From assembly GCA_002840755.1 (NCBI GenBank), contig PHBZ01000004.1:62001-126000 (forward strand): 64,000 nucleotides of DNA, given 5' to 3'. Origin of the DNA: Chloroflexi bacterium HGW-Chloroflexi-10 (GTDB lineage Bacteria > Chloroflexota > Anaerolineae > Anaerolineales > Anaerolineaceae). Positions 27,407 to 36,000 of this stretch are shown piece after piece. The notes under the pieces were generated by a model, which had not been told where the DNA came from, made no database searches, and worked only from the letters and a program-made list of their open reading frames with translations. A program made the position numbers and the translations under genes. Position 1 is the first letter of the stretch. Each line of letters opens with the position of its first letter.

Positions 27407-28410
27407 GTTAGTCCTTCCTCTGAATCGATAGATGCATTTTTGGGTTTAGTGGCAGTATCCATAAACATACGCATTTTTAAACGGGTACCTTTCCCCCATA
27501 CAGATTCTAATTTCATCTGATCTACACAGCGGGAAATATTCACAAGACCCATGCCGGCGCCAAAACCCATTTCTCTGACAGCTTCACTGGCTGTGGAAAA
27601 GCCGGGTTTCATTGCCTGTTCAACATCTTTAATACCAGGTCCATAGTCATATGCGTCGATGGAAATTTGGTGCGACTCAATTTCGACGCGCATTACCCCA
27701 CCTTCGGTCGTGTGGATTATCAAATTCATTTCAGCTTCATAAATGGCAATTCCACATCGCCGAGCTATTTGTTTAGATGCTCCCAGGCGTAGCAGTGCGC
27801 GTTTAATGTTGCTGGACGCTTGACCGCCCTGGGTGAAGTTCCCTTGTTCAATTTGATAGCGCAGTATTAGACTGGTCCGGTCAGATTCAATATCTTCAAA
27901 AAGGTGACTTGCACGGTATTTGCGCACCTCTTCTTCGCGATAATCAGATTCAAGTGCCCGCAAAAGTCCCTGATTAATATCTCCCTTGGTCAAAATACCT
28001 ACCAATTGTTGGGTTTGGTTGATAACCAATAAACGTCCAAAATTTGTGGCAACAAATTTTTTCAAGGCTTCAATTACCGGATCAGTTTGATTGATGGTAA
28101 TCAGTTTTGTGGTCATGTATTTATTTACACTGGATTCCATATCTCCTGAAATCAGACAACGAATAAGGTCCTCCATACTGAGAATCCCCACTAAATTACC
28201 ATTCTTGGTAATTACTGGTGCGCCTGATATTCTTTTAGATCGAAAAATTTCCAATGCATCCTGCATGCGTAGTTCTGGTGATAATGAAACAGGGTCACTC
28301 GTCATTACTTCGTTGACCTTAATTTCATAAGCCAACTCTTCCACACGAGTAATATTTTCAGCTTCCTGGTCTGTTACAATTCGGGTGCGTTTTGGGGTAG
28401 GAGAAACCAT
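27403..28410 (-). CDS. CBS-pair protein with RsbW-like HATPase domain
   Basis: A 335-aa fusion. Residues about 30-150 are two CBS motifs (MTSDPVSLSPELRMQDAL, GAPVITKNGNLVGILSMEDL; MTTKLITINQTDPVIEAL, LLVINQTQQLVGILTKGD), which usually bind adenine nucleotides. Residues about 190-320 are an anti-sigma/RsbW-type GHKL domain (CGIAIYEAEMNLIIHTTEGG, DYGPGIKDVEQAMKPGFST, GMGLVNISRCVDQM). It may sense energy state and switch a partner by phosphorylation. It overlaps the next DRTGG gene by 4 bases. Confidence 0.88.
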   Translation of the reverse strand: MVSPTPKRTRIVTDQEAENITRVEELAYEIKVNEVMTSDPVSLSPELRMQDALEIFRSKRISGAPVITKNGNLVGILSMEDLIRCLISGDMESSVNKYMTTKLITINQTDPVIEALKKFVATNFGRLLVINQTQQLVGILTKGDINQGLLRALESDYREEEVRKYRASHLFEDIESDRTSLILRYQIEQGNFTQGGQASSNIKRALLRLGASKQIARRCGIAIYEAEMNLIIHTTEGGVMRVEIESHQISIDAYDYGPGIKDVEQAMKPGFSTASEAVREMGFGAGMGLVNISRCVDQMKLESVWGKGTRLKMRMFMDTATKPKNASIDSEEGLT

Positions 28411-28423
28411 TATTTATCCCGGT

Positions 28424-28804
28424 TTATGGACAACCACAATCCTCTTGATCGTTGACTGGTTTTTCCAGGCTTGGTAAACCAGCCTGATGAAGCCTTCCAC
28501 ATAACTCAAACATACCATATGGAGAGGAAATGAGGGGTATTTTCTCTGCTTGGGCTAATTTTATAGTTTCAATTTGTGGGTTTTTCCCCCTGACCAAAAT
28601 AACAGCAGCCACGTCTGCCATTACAGCAGTGCGAATTACCTGGGGGTTGCACAAACCAGTTAAAAGGACTGCCCCTGGTTCAATGGAGGCTAAAACATCG
28701 CTCATTAAATCAGCGCCACAGCCACCGAGGATATTGGTTTGTTCATCATAACTATCAGTAATACTTTTTCCACTAACAATATCGATTAATTCAATAATAT
28801 TCAT
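28424..28804 (-). CDS. DRTGG-domain protein (first copy)
   Basis: First gene of the regulatory block, about 126 aa. The DRTGG-like fold shows in GCGADLMSDVLASIEPGAVLL, VIRTAVMADVAAVILVRGKNP and IPLISSPYGMFELCGRLHQAGL. The tail ends DQEDCGCP. The codons at 28807 and 28804 are both ATG; the second has the better distance to AGG. A TTG further up (28816) is less likely. Together with the copy at 27059 it suggests a heterodimer or a duplicated sensor. Confidence 0.75.
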   Translation of the reverse strand: MNIIELIDIVSGKSITDSYDEQTNILGGCGADLMSDVLASIEPGAVLLTGLCNPQVIRTAVMADVAAVILVRGKNPQIETIKLAQAEKIPLISSPYGMFELCGRLHQAGLPSLEKPVNDQEDCGCP

Positions 28805-28840
28805 CATAACCTGCAATCAAGAAAATTCCGTGTATTTCTA

Positions 28841-28891
28841 ATTTTACCCTAAAAATTATGGATTTGTAAAAAATTGTGAAAAATTTCTCTA
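28841..28891 (-). promoter_or_regulatory. Promoter and second Rex-like site before the regulatory block
   Basis: Minus-strand TTTACA (28870-28865) and TAAAAT (28846-28841) are 18 bases apart, about 35 bases before the first DRTGG gene. Next to the -35 box, TTGTGAAAAATTTCTCTA (28874-28891) matches 12 of 14 fixed positions of the Rex consensus. It shares TTGTGnnAAATTTC with the site at 26217, in the same orientation. Confidence 0.5.
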
Positions 28892-28935
28892 ATAGGGTGG
28901 AGGTTATTTATATATTGCTTCTAATTTTGCGTTTT

Positions 28936-28948
28936 GGTCAGCTTGACC
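28936..28948 (+). promoter_or_regulatory. Palindrome in the hisS promoter region
   Basis: GGTCA-GCT-TGACC is a perfect 5-bp dyad whose right arm contains TTGACC, a possible -35-like hexamer. TATGAT occurs at 28953 and 28958, but neither is spaced ideally from it. The dyad stands about 50 bases before the hisS ATG and may be an operator. No T-box-like leader is visible here. Confidence 0.35.
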
Positions 28949-28997
28949 GGTTTATGATATGATTTGAGTTTAGAAAAAACAATATAGAGGTAGTACT

Positions 28998-30266
28998 ATG
29001 AAGAACATGATTGAGACAGTGAAGGGTACGCGAGATTTTTACCCGGAAGATATGTCTATCCGGATTTGGTTGTATTCAAAGATGCGGGAAGTGTCCGAAT
29101 TATTTGGTTACCGTGAATACGATGGACCTTTTTTGGAAAAGATTGATTTATATGCGGCAAAATCCGGTGAAGAACTGGTAAAAGAGCAGGCTTTTGTTTT
29201 TCAAGATCGAGGTGGGGACTATATAACCTTAAGACCCGAATTGACCCCTTCATTAGCCCGAATGATTGCGCAACGCCAACGTGAGTTGCCCTTTCCACAA
29301 CGGTGGTGGTCTTTTGGACCGTTCTGGCGCTATGAGAGACCACAAAAAGGACGTACCCGTGAATTTTTTCAATGGAATATTGATTTATTGGGTACTGATT
29401 CACCGGAGGGTGATGCTGAACTTATTTCCATTTGCGCTACTTTTTTTCAAAAAGTAGGTCTTTCTTCCGACCAGGTAAAAATTTTTGTTAACAATCGTCA
29501 GTTAATGGAAACCGTCTTTAACGAGCTGGGAATACCAACTGAGCTAAAACAAAGTGTATTCCGCCTGGTGGATAGAAAAGATAAATTGACACCTAAAGAA
29601 TGGAGTGAGTTTGCGATCAACCAGGGATTATCACCTGAGCAATTTGAAGGTTTGAAAATTGCTATGGCTGATAAGAATTTATGGCAGCGCTCAGGTGAAC
29701 TAAAACAACTTTTTTCAACATTGGATTTGATGGGTGTTTCTGAATATGTAATTTTTGATCCGCAAATCATACGTGGTTTGGATTATTACACAGGAGTAGT
29801 ATTTGAAGCACGGGATATTGATAAAGAAGGAAGGGCTATTCTGGGTGGTGGACATTATGGCAACCTGGTGGGCGATGTGGGTGGTGATCCATTGCCAGGT
29901 GTTGGTTTTGCAATGGGTGATGTTATGATGCGCTTGGTATTAGATAAATACAAGTGTATACCTCATTTTTCTAATACATCAGCTCAAGTAATGGTCACCG
30001 TTTTTGAAGAAAATTTACTTTCTGCTTCTATAACCCTTGCAGCTGAATTACGTTCAGCAGGAATTCGTACTGCCAGCGTGAATGATATGAGCAAATTGCA
30101 GAAACAGTTAAAATATGCGGATCGTATTGGAGTGCCCATTGTTTTGATCATGGGACCTGATGAAATCGGCAAAAATGAAGTCACTGTTAAGAACTTAGCA
30201 ACACGGACACAGGAAAATATACAGCGCAAAGAACTGGTGAAGTATTTAAAAAATTGCTTGCACTAA
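28998..30266 (+). CDS. hisS: Histidyl-tRNA synthetase
   Basis: Class II synthetase that charges tRNA-His. Motif 2 is in FRPFWRYERPQKGRTREFFQ-like sequence (here FGPFWRYERPQKGRTREFFQ), the histidine A motif is RGLDYYTGVVFEA, and motif 3 reads GVGFAMGDVMMRL. The GFAMGD form and GGGHYGNLVGDVGG resemble the archaeal-like HisRS branch rather than the E. coli form (GLER). A C-terminal anticodon-binding domain follows (VMVTVFEENLLSAS onward). GAGG stands 7 bases before the ATG. Length 422 aa. The gene is directly followed by its substrate, tRNA-His. Confidence 0.96.
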   Translation: MKNMIETVKGTRDFYPEDMSIRIWLYSKMREVSELFGYREYDGPFLEKIDLYAAKSGEELVKEQAFVFQDRGGDYITLRPELTPSLARMIAQRQRELPFPQRWWSFGPFWRYERPQKGRTREFFQWNIDLLGTDSPEGDAELISICATFFQKVGLSSDQVKIFVNNRQLMETVFNELGIPTELKQSVFRLVDRKDKLTPKEWSEFAINQGLSPEQFEGLKIAMADKNLWQRSGELKQLFSTLDLMGVSEYVIFDPQIIRGLDYYTGVVFEARDIDKEGRAILGGGHYGNLVGDVGGDPLPGVGFAMGDVMMRLVLDKYKCIPHFSNTSAQVMVTVFEENLLSASITLAAELRSAGIRTASVNDMSKLQKQLKYADRIGVPIVLIMGPDEIGKNEVTVKNLATRTQENIQRKELVKYLKNCLH

Positions 30267-30286
30267 GCATAGCACTGTGTTACAAT
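30258..30286 (+). promoter_or_regulatory. tRNA-His promoter inside the end of hisS
   Basis: TTGCAC (30258-30263) and TACAAT (30281-30286) are 17 bases apart, with the -35 box inside the last hisS codons. Transcription would start about 7 bases before the tRNA. The tRNA can thus be made independently of hisS, although read-through is also possible. Confidence 0.75.
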
Positions 30287-30298
30287 ATTTTCCGCTAT

Positions 30299-30371
30299 GG
30301 TGGCTGTAGCTCAATGGCAGAGCATCGCACTGTGGATGCGAGGGTTGTGGGTTCGACCCCCATCAGCTACC
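30299..30371 (+). tRNA. tRNA-His (GTG)
   Basis: Full cloverleaf: acceptor GTGGCTG/CAGCTAC (one G-U pair), D stem GCTC/GAGC, anticodon stem TCGCA/TGCGA with loop CTGTGGA (anticodon GTG), and T stem GTGGG/CCCAT with TTCGACC loop. The extra G at 30299 pairs with C73, the histidine identity element. The full CCA end is not encoded. Confidence 0.96.
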
Positions 30372-30374
30372 CAG

Positions 30375-30399
30375 AAGCCGGTTTTTACCGGCTTTTTTT
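30375..30399 (+). terminator. Intrinsic terminator of tRNA-His
   Basis: AAGCCGGT (30375-30382) and ACCGGCTT (30387-30394) form a perfect 8-bp stem with a TTTT loop, followed by a run of T. It begins 3 bases after the tRNA and abuts the end of the opposite-strand transporter gene. Confidence 0.92.
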
Positions 30400-31348
30400 A
30401 TGGATTGGGATGCCAGGGGAATTCGGATGTATTTATTTGTGGGGGATTAAGCCATGCTAACAAACCGGTTGTCCTGCGCTTTTCAGGAGTGATTTTATCG
30501 AAAGCAATCAAGAATAAACTCAGGAAAATAAGCAGCGTTCCAATCCACTGTATTAAGGAAAGTCGTTCGCCAAGCCAAAAATAGGCTAATCCTATGGTGA
30601 CAAACAATTCACCCAATCCCAGTAGTGCTGTTTGTAAACCGCCCAGATGTTTTATACCCATGAACAAAGTAATGCGCGATAGAAAGGTAAATAGTGCCAT
30701 TCCCAATACAGGCCACCAGGGCGTACCAACAACTGGCAAAGTTCGATCTGCCAATAAATAAGCAACGATAACGGTTGTACTCATCGCAACTAACGTATAA
30801 AAAGTTACAGTTGGTGCTGGTACTTCAAAAAGCACTCTTTGATTAATAATTAAATGCAGCGCATATAAAAGTGATGCACCGAGCATCATTGAAACACCTA
30901 TTAAATCTACCCCATTGCCGCGAACATCCAATAATAAATATATTCCCGGCAAGCTTAGGGTTAATCTAAAAATAGTCATTTTACTGATTGTCTGTCTATC
31001 CAGAAGTAGCCAGCCTGCAACAAATAACGGGTAAAAAGAATAGACAAGTTGGGCTATACTGGTATCTAACCTTTGGAGAGCATTATAGAATAAAAGTGAT
31101 CCCAAGCCATTGACGATACCAGCTACGAAACATCCCAGTAGACCCACCGGAAAGATATAAAAAAATTTCCGGCGAAAAACTAGCATTAATAAGAGCAAAA
31201 GTAAAGTGGCTATTGAAGTTCGTAAAGCGGTGACAGCCAGGGGACTAAACCCGAAGTTAATACTTTGCTTGCCGAAAACAGGTATGACACCCAAAAAAAA
31301 GGCCGAAGTAAGGCCAGCGTGTATTCCTGTAATTCGCCAAGATTTCAT
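30398..31348 (-). CDS. EamA/DMT-family membrane transporter
   Basis: A 316-aa protein with about ten hydrophobic helices in two EamA repeats (for example TSAFFLGVIPVFGKQSINFG and LGASLLYALHLIINQRVLF; GLGELFVTIGLAYFWLGERLS). Members export metabolites, including amino acids, but the substrate is not readable. It is the last gene of the long signalling operon, 17 bp after the threonine synthase fusion, so threonine-related export is conceivable. AAGGAA precedes the ATG. Confidence 0.88.
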   Translation of the reverse strand: MKSWRITGIHAGLTSAFFLGVIPVFGKQSINFGFSPLAVTALRTSIATLLLLLLMLVFRRKFFYIFPVGLLGCFVAGIVNGLGSLLFYNALQRLDTSIAQLVYSFYPLFVAGWLLLDRQTISKMTIFRLTLSLPGIYLLLDVRGNGVDLIGVSMMLGASLLYALHLIINQRVLFEVPAPTVTFYTLVAMSTTVIVAYLLADRTLPVVGTPWWPVLGMALFTFLSRITLFMGIKHLGGLQTALLGLGELFVTIGLAYFWLGERLSLIQWIGTLLIFLSLFLIAFDKITPEKRRTTGLLAWLNPPQINTSEFPWHPNP

Positions 31349-31365
31349 TGTTTTTCCTTCAGGGG

Positions 31366-33051
31366 TTAAAGCAAAGCTCTAATTTCATCCAATAGCTCAT
31401 CACTTAAAAAATCACCTTTTTGCATCAATGATTGGATATGACCATTCAGTCGTTTTTTTTCTTCATTGGTCAGTTCTTTGGCCGTGACAACGATGATTGG
31501 GATATCCATAGTATCGGGGTTTGACTGCAATTCTTCCATTACGCCGAACCCATCCAGTTCTGGCATCATCAAGTCTAGAATTACTAAATTGGGTAGCTCT
31601 TTCTTTATTAAATCTATACCACTACGGCCGTTGTCTGCTTCAAAAATGGTATAGTTTCCTTGTGATTGAAGAATCCGGCGAATTAAGCGACGTACATCGG
31701 CGTTATCATCAACGATAGCTATACGAGGGAAACGGTCAATAGCTACTTTGCTTAATGCTGCCAAGAGACCTTCTTCAGGGGTTTCTTCCATTGATTGAGT
31801 AGGGAGAATAACATTTCTGGCCCAGCGCTCTCCTAAGATATTTCGTTCAATTGGCATGGTATGTCCTGAACAATTTACCACCACAATTTCATCAGGTTTT
31901 ATCATTCCGGAGCGTACCATTTTTATCAATCCTGCAAATGCAACACCAGTAGCTGGTTCTACCGAAATACCTTCCATTTTGGCTATTAGATGCATAGCTC
32001 GAAACGCTTCCTGGTCTGAAACAGAATCAATAGTGCCGCCAAAAGTATTTTTCAGACGGTTGTATAAAAAAGTATAAGCTCGACCAGGATCCCCTGTTGC
32101 CAGTGTTGCGATTAATGTACGGGGTGATTGAATAGGTGTGGCAACATCTTTATTTTGTTTCCAGGCATGAGCCATAGGAGCACAGCCTTCAGCCTGAAGC
32201 ATGCCAATTTTTGGATATTTATTGATCAAACCCATCAAATTGAGTTCTTCAAAACCGCGCATTACACCATAAGGGCCGGGGCCTCCGCTAACAGATTGTA
32301 TATACCAATCGGGAGTACGCCATGGTGCTGTCGTTCGTTGGGTGACAGGATCGGTTGGTGGCCCTAATAAGGCAGTCAGTTGTTCGGCGATTTCGAATCC
32401 GATCGTTTTCATGGCTTCGATTGTAGGAACATTCATAGCGCCTGGATCACGGTAAATTCCACGTTGCTTGGCAAATTCTGCGGCGACCATTTTAGCCTGG
32501 TCATATGAACCGGTAACTTTTATAACCTGGGTACCATATAATGCGACTTCACGCATTTTAGATGCTGGTACCAAAGAGGTGAGAAATGCGTATAGTTTTA
32601 TGCCTGCACGAGCAGCATATGCTGAATAGGCGATAGCAACATTTCCGGTAGACGCAATAACTGCTTCCGTAATACCCGCTTCTTTGAGGGCTGCAATTGC
32701 TACGGCTGCCTGACGATCTTTAAATGAAGTTGTTGGGCCCTGGCGTTCATCCTTGATATAAATATTTGGATTTCCCAACATCATGCCTAAATTCGTAGCA
32801 CGAATTAATGGTGTACCTCCTTCGCCCAAGGACAGATCGGGATTTGGTGAGCGGATCGGTAACAGTTCCCGATAGCGCCAGATATCAAACGGTCTACCAG
32901 GTAATTGTAAGGGAAGACTGTGGGCTAAATGGGCATAATCATATTCTGCTTCACGCCAGGTGGATCCACACTTAGGACAGGCAAGGTTTGTAGGCAGAAA
33001 AGGTGTTTTATGTCCACAATCAATGCATCTAACAACAAAATGAGAAGACAT
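31366..33051 (-). CDS. thrC: Threonine synthase fused to a C-terminal receiver domain
   Basis: Residues about 1-430 are a PLP-dependent threonine synthase (O-phosphohomoserine to threonine). They show a zinc-ribbon-like N terminus (CIDCG, CPKCGSTW), SLGEGGTPLIRA, the PLP lysine in TTSFKDRQAAVAI (about Lys111), STGNVAIAYSAYAARAG and VSGGPGPYGVMRGFEEL. Residues about 437-561 are a response-regulator receiver: IAIVDDNADVRRL (acidic pair), phosphoacceptor Asp about 493 in VILDLMMPELDGF, VVTAKELTNEEKKRL and Lys about 545. The stretch is one open frame with no stop or frameshift. The receiver resembles the last one of the neighbouring hybrid kinase, which is encoded 7 bp upstream. Confidence 0.9.
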   Translation of the reverse strand: MSSHFVVRCIDCGHKTPFLPTNLACPKCGSTWREAEYDYAHLAHSLPLQLPGRPFDIWRYRELLPIRSPNPDLSLGEGGTPLIRATNLGMMLGNPNIYIKDERQGPTTSFKDRQAAVAIAALKEAGITEAVIASTGNVAIAYSAYAARAGIKLYAFLTSLVPASKMREVALYGTQVIKVTGSYDQAKMVAAEFAKQRGIYRDPGAMNVPTIEAMKTIGFEIAEQLTALLGPPTDPVTQRTTAPWRTPDWYIQSVSGGPGPYGVMRGFEELNLMGLINKYPKIGMLQAEGCAPMAHAWKQNKDVATPIQSPRTLIATLATGDPGRAYTFLYNRLKNTFGGTIDSVSDQEAFRAMHLIAKMEGISVEPATGVAFAGLIKMVRSGMIKPDEIVVVNCSGHTMPIERNILGERWARNVILPTQSMEETPEEGLLAALSKVAIDRFPRIAIVDDNADVRRLIRRILQSQGNYTIFEADNGRSGIDLIKKELPNLVILDLMMPELDGFGVMEELQSNPDTMDIPIIVVTAKELTNEEKKRLNGHIQSLMQKGDFLSDELLDEIRALL

Positions 33052-33058
33052 GCTACCT

Positions 33059-36000
33059 CTAATTGGTTACACTTGACAATCTTAGTGTATTTTCAAGTGT
33101 TGTTAATAATTCTTTTTCACCAAGAAGGCCCTTAAGCAATAATTGCTGACCGGCCTGAGTCAAACGTTGATATTGTTCCGGGGTCAAATCTGCTCCGGTT
33201 AAAACGACTACTGGGATGTGAATGTATTCTGGTTTTTCATGGATAATATCCAGAAAATCAAAACCATTCATTTCTGGCATCATCAAATCCAAAATAATTG
33301 CATCTGGTTTGATTGAACCAATGTAATCTAAGCCTTCTTTCCCATTATTGGCAAACGAGAATTCAAAACCGGTATGATCTTCCAAAATTCTGGCGATTAA
33401 TCGTTGATCATCTTCACTGTCATCAATTACCAGTATTTTATGAATGGTACCATCGAAATTGAGACGATTAACAGCATTGAGCAATTCTTCCTGTAAAAAT
33501 GGTTTGATCAAATAATCAGCTGCGCCCAGGTTAAACCCTTTTTCTTCTTCTTCTAATATAGTGCACATGATCACAGGAATGTTACATGTTTCAGGATCAT
33601 TTTTAAGATCCTGAATGATATGCCAGCCATCACGACCTGGCATCATAACATCAAGGGTAATTGCAAATGGTTTTACTTGTTTTGCTCGTTGCACCGCAGA
33701 TTTAGGATCGTTTAAAGCCACTACCTGATATCCATTTGAACCCAAATAGCGTTCATATAAATCTGTAATTTGTTTATCATCATCAATAGACAAGATGGTT
33801 TTCTCAGAATAACTCAGATATTCCGGAATAGGTTGTTTGGTATTTTCTTCCTCTACTTTAACTGGGAGTGTAAAGTAGAAGACGGACCCTTTTCCGGTTT
33901 CGCTTGATAGCAAGCCGATTCTACCATTATGCATTTCGATGAATGAGCGGCAAATGGATAGCCCAAGACCTGTTCCACCAGTTTTTCTAGTTGGGGAGTC
34001 GTCTACCTGTGAAAATGGTTGGAATAATTTGACTTTGTCTTTTTCAGCAATACCAGGTCCGGTATCAGTTACAGTGATCATAACTTCCGGTTTATTTGCG
34101 GGGCTTATTACTTCTGAAGCTTCAACAACAATGGTACCGGAATCGGTAAACTTGGCAGCATTTGATAAAAAGTTTAATAAAACCTGCCTGATACGAGTTT
34201 GATCTACTTCGACTAAGGGTAAATTACTCGGAATTATATAATCCAATTTAACGGTTTTGTCTTTGATCAAACCCGCTGCTGTTGACATCACTGAGTTAAT
34301 CAAATCCGGTATATTGGTTTCCATAATCTGCAATTGCATCTTCCCAGCTTCAATTTTTGAAAGATCTAAAATATCATTAATCAGACGCAATAAATGTTGG
34401 CCAGAATTGTATATGGCTGACAAATCTTGCTCTTGTGTATCATTAATAGGACCGTCAATCCCTTTGAGAATCACACGAGAAAAACCAATGATAGAGTTCA
34501 GAGGTGTTCGTAATTCATGGCTCATATTAGCTAGGAATTGACTTTTAATGCGGTCAACTTCACGCATATCTTCAATCGCTTTTTGAGAAAGTTCATACGC
34601 ACGAGCATTTTCGATGGCAATTGCAATTTGGTCAGCCAGAATTTGTAGAACTGTTGCTTCAGCATGTCGAAAAGCATTGAATTGGCTGGATTGAATATCC
34701 AGAACTCCAAAAACTTTATCGCCAATTTTTAGCGGCAGGCCAATTTCGGATTTGGTATCTGGAAGGTGGTTTGATTTGAAAAATAATTGATGGTCAGTGG
34801 CGTCGTTAATCACAACCGCTTCACCTTTAGCGGCCACTGTTCCAACCACTGATTTAGAACCTATAGCCAGCCGCAGATTTTGTTGTTTTGATATAACTCC
34901 AGTTGCGCCAGATGCCTCTCGAATTACGACAAATTTATTCTCCTCATCAATCAAGAAGATAGCGGTGTGATAGAAGTTAAACCTTTCAGCTATCAAATTG
35001 ACGATATTTTTTAATAGTTCTTCAAGACTCAATGTAGAGGTTGTATCACGAGCAATTTCGGCAGCGGTTTGAAGCTCCAATGCCCGTTGTTGGGTATCTT
35101 CCAATAATTTTTGACGTTCTAATGATATGGCGATACCATTGGCGGCAATTTGCAATAGACGGGTTTCGTCTTCGGTGATATGAAAACGTCGTGAAGAAAA
35201 AGTAGATAGCAATCCAACCATGCGTCCACCAGAGTATAACGGGACGATACAGCCTCCACGGATATTGTTTTCAGCTAAGGTCTTTTTAGATACTTCATCT
35301 AAATTTGAAGTGGCTAAATCTTCAATAATTAACAGGTTTGAGGTTAATAAACTGTTGAGAGCAGGGAAATTCTGAGCTTGAAAATAGGCTGTTTGCAAAC
35401 TATGCGTACGGTCTTTTTGAAAGTAACCTACAATTTCAAGCTGGGCATCCGCGCTGGTTGAACCCTGTTCACGTAATAACATTATGGTAGCACGGTCAGC
35501 CGATGCTGGCATGATCGTAGATGCAATGGCAGATATTAATTCTTGAGGGTGTGAAGCTGCTGAAATACCATCACTAATTTTGTAAAGCGTTTCAGTTTCT
35601 TTCAGCGCATCTTGGGTTTGTTCGAAGAGAAGAAGGTTTTCAACGGATGTTGCCATCTGGTCAATTAATGGTGGAAATGTGCGTTTTTCCCGATTGGAAA
35701 AAGAGTGTCGATTTTCAGACTGAAGTAAAATGACACCAATTCTTCGTTTACCAGACCAAAGTGGTAAAACAGCCATTGAGCGAATATTTTGATGGGAGAG
35801 AATGTCTGCCATCTTGGAATTGAATCCGGCAGCCATTACATCATCGTAATAAGTCGGTGATTCGGGTTGGAAGATTTCGTTATACACTTCCACATCATAT
35901 TCGGCGCCTATCGGTGGTGGGGGTGTGCCAATACCATTATGCCAGTTTGATACAACACGCATATTCTTGGTTTCAGTTTCATCATCATTGAAAATAACGA

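Noticed and set aside
28805..28997. Possible T-box riboswitch before hisS
   Set aside because: The stretch lacks the conserved T-box element and any antiterminator/terminator pair; only a small palindrome and promoter-like boxes are seen.
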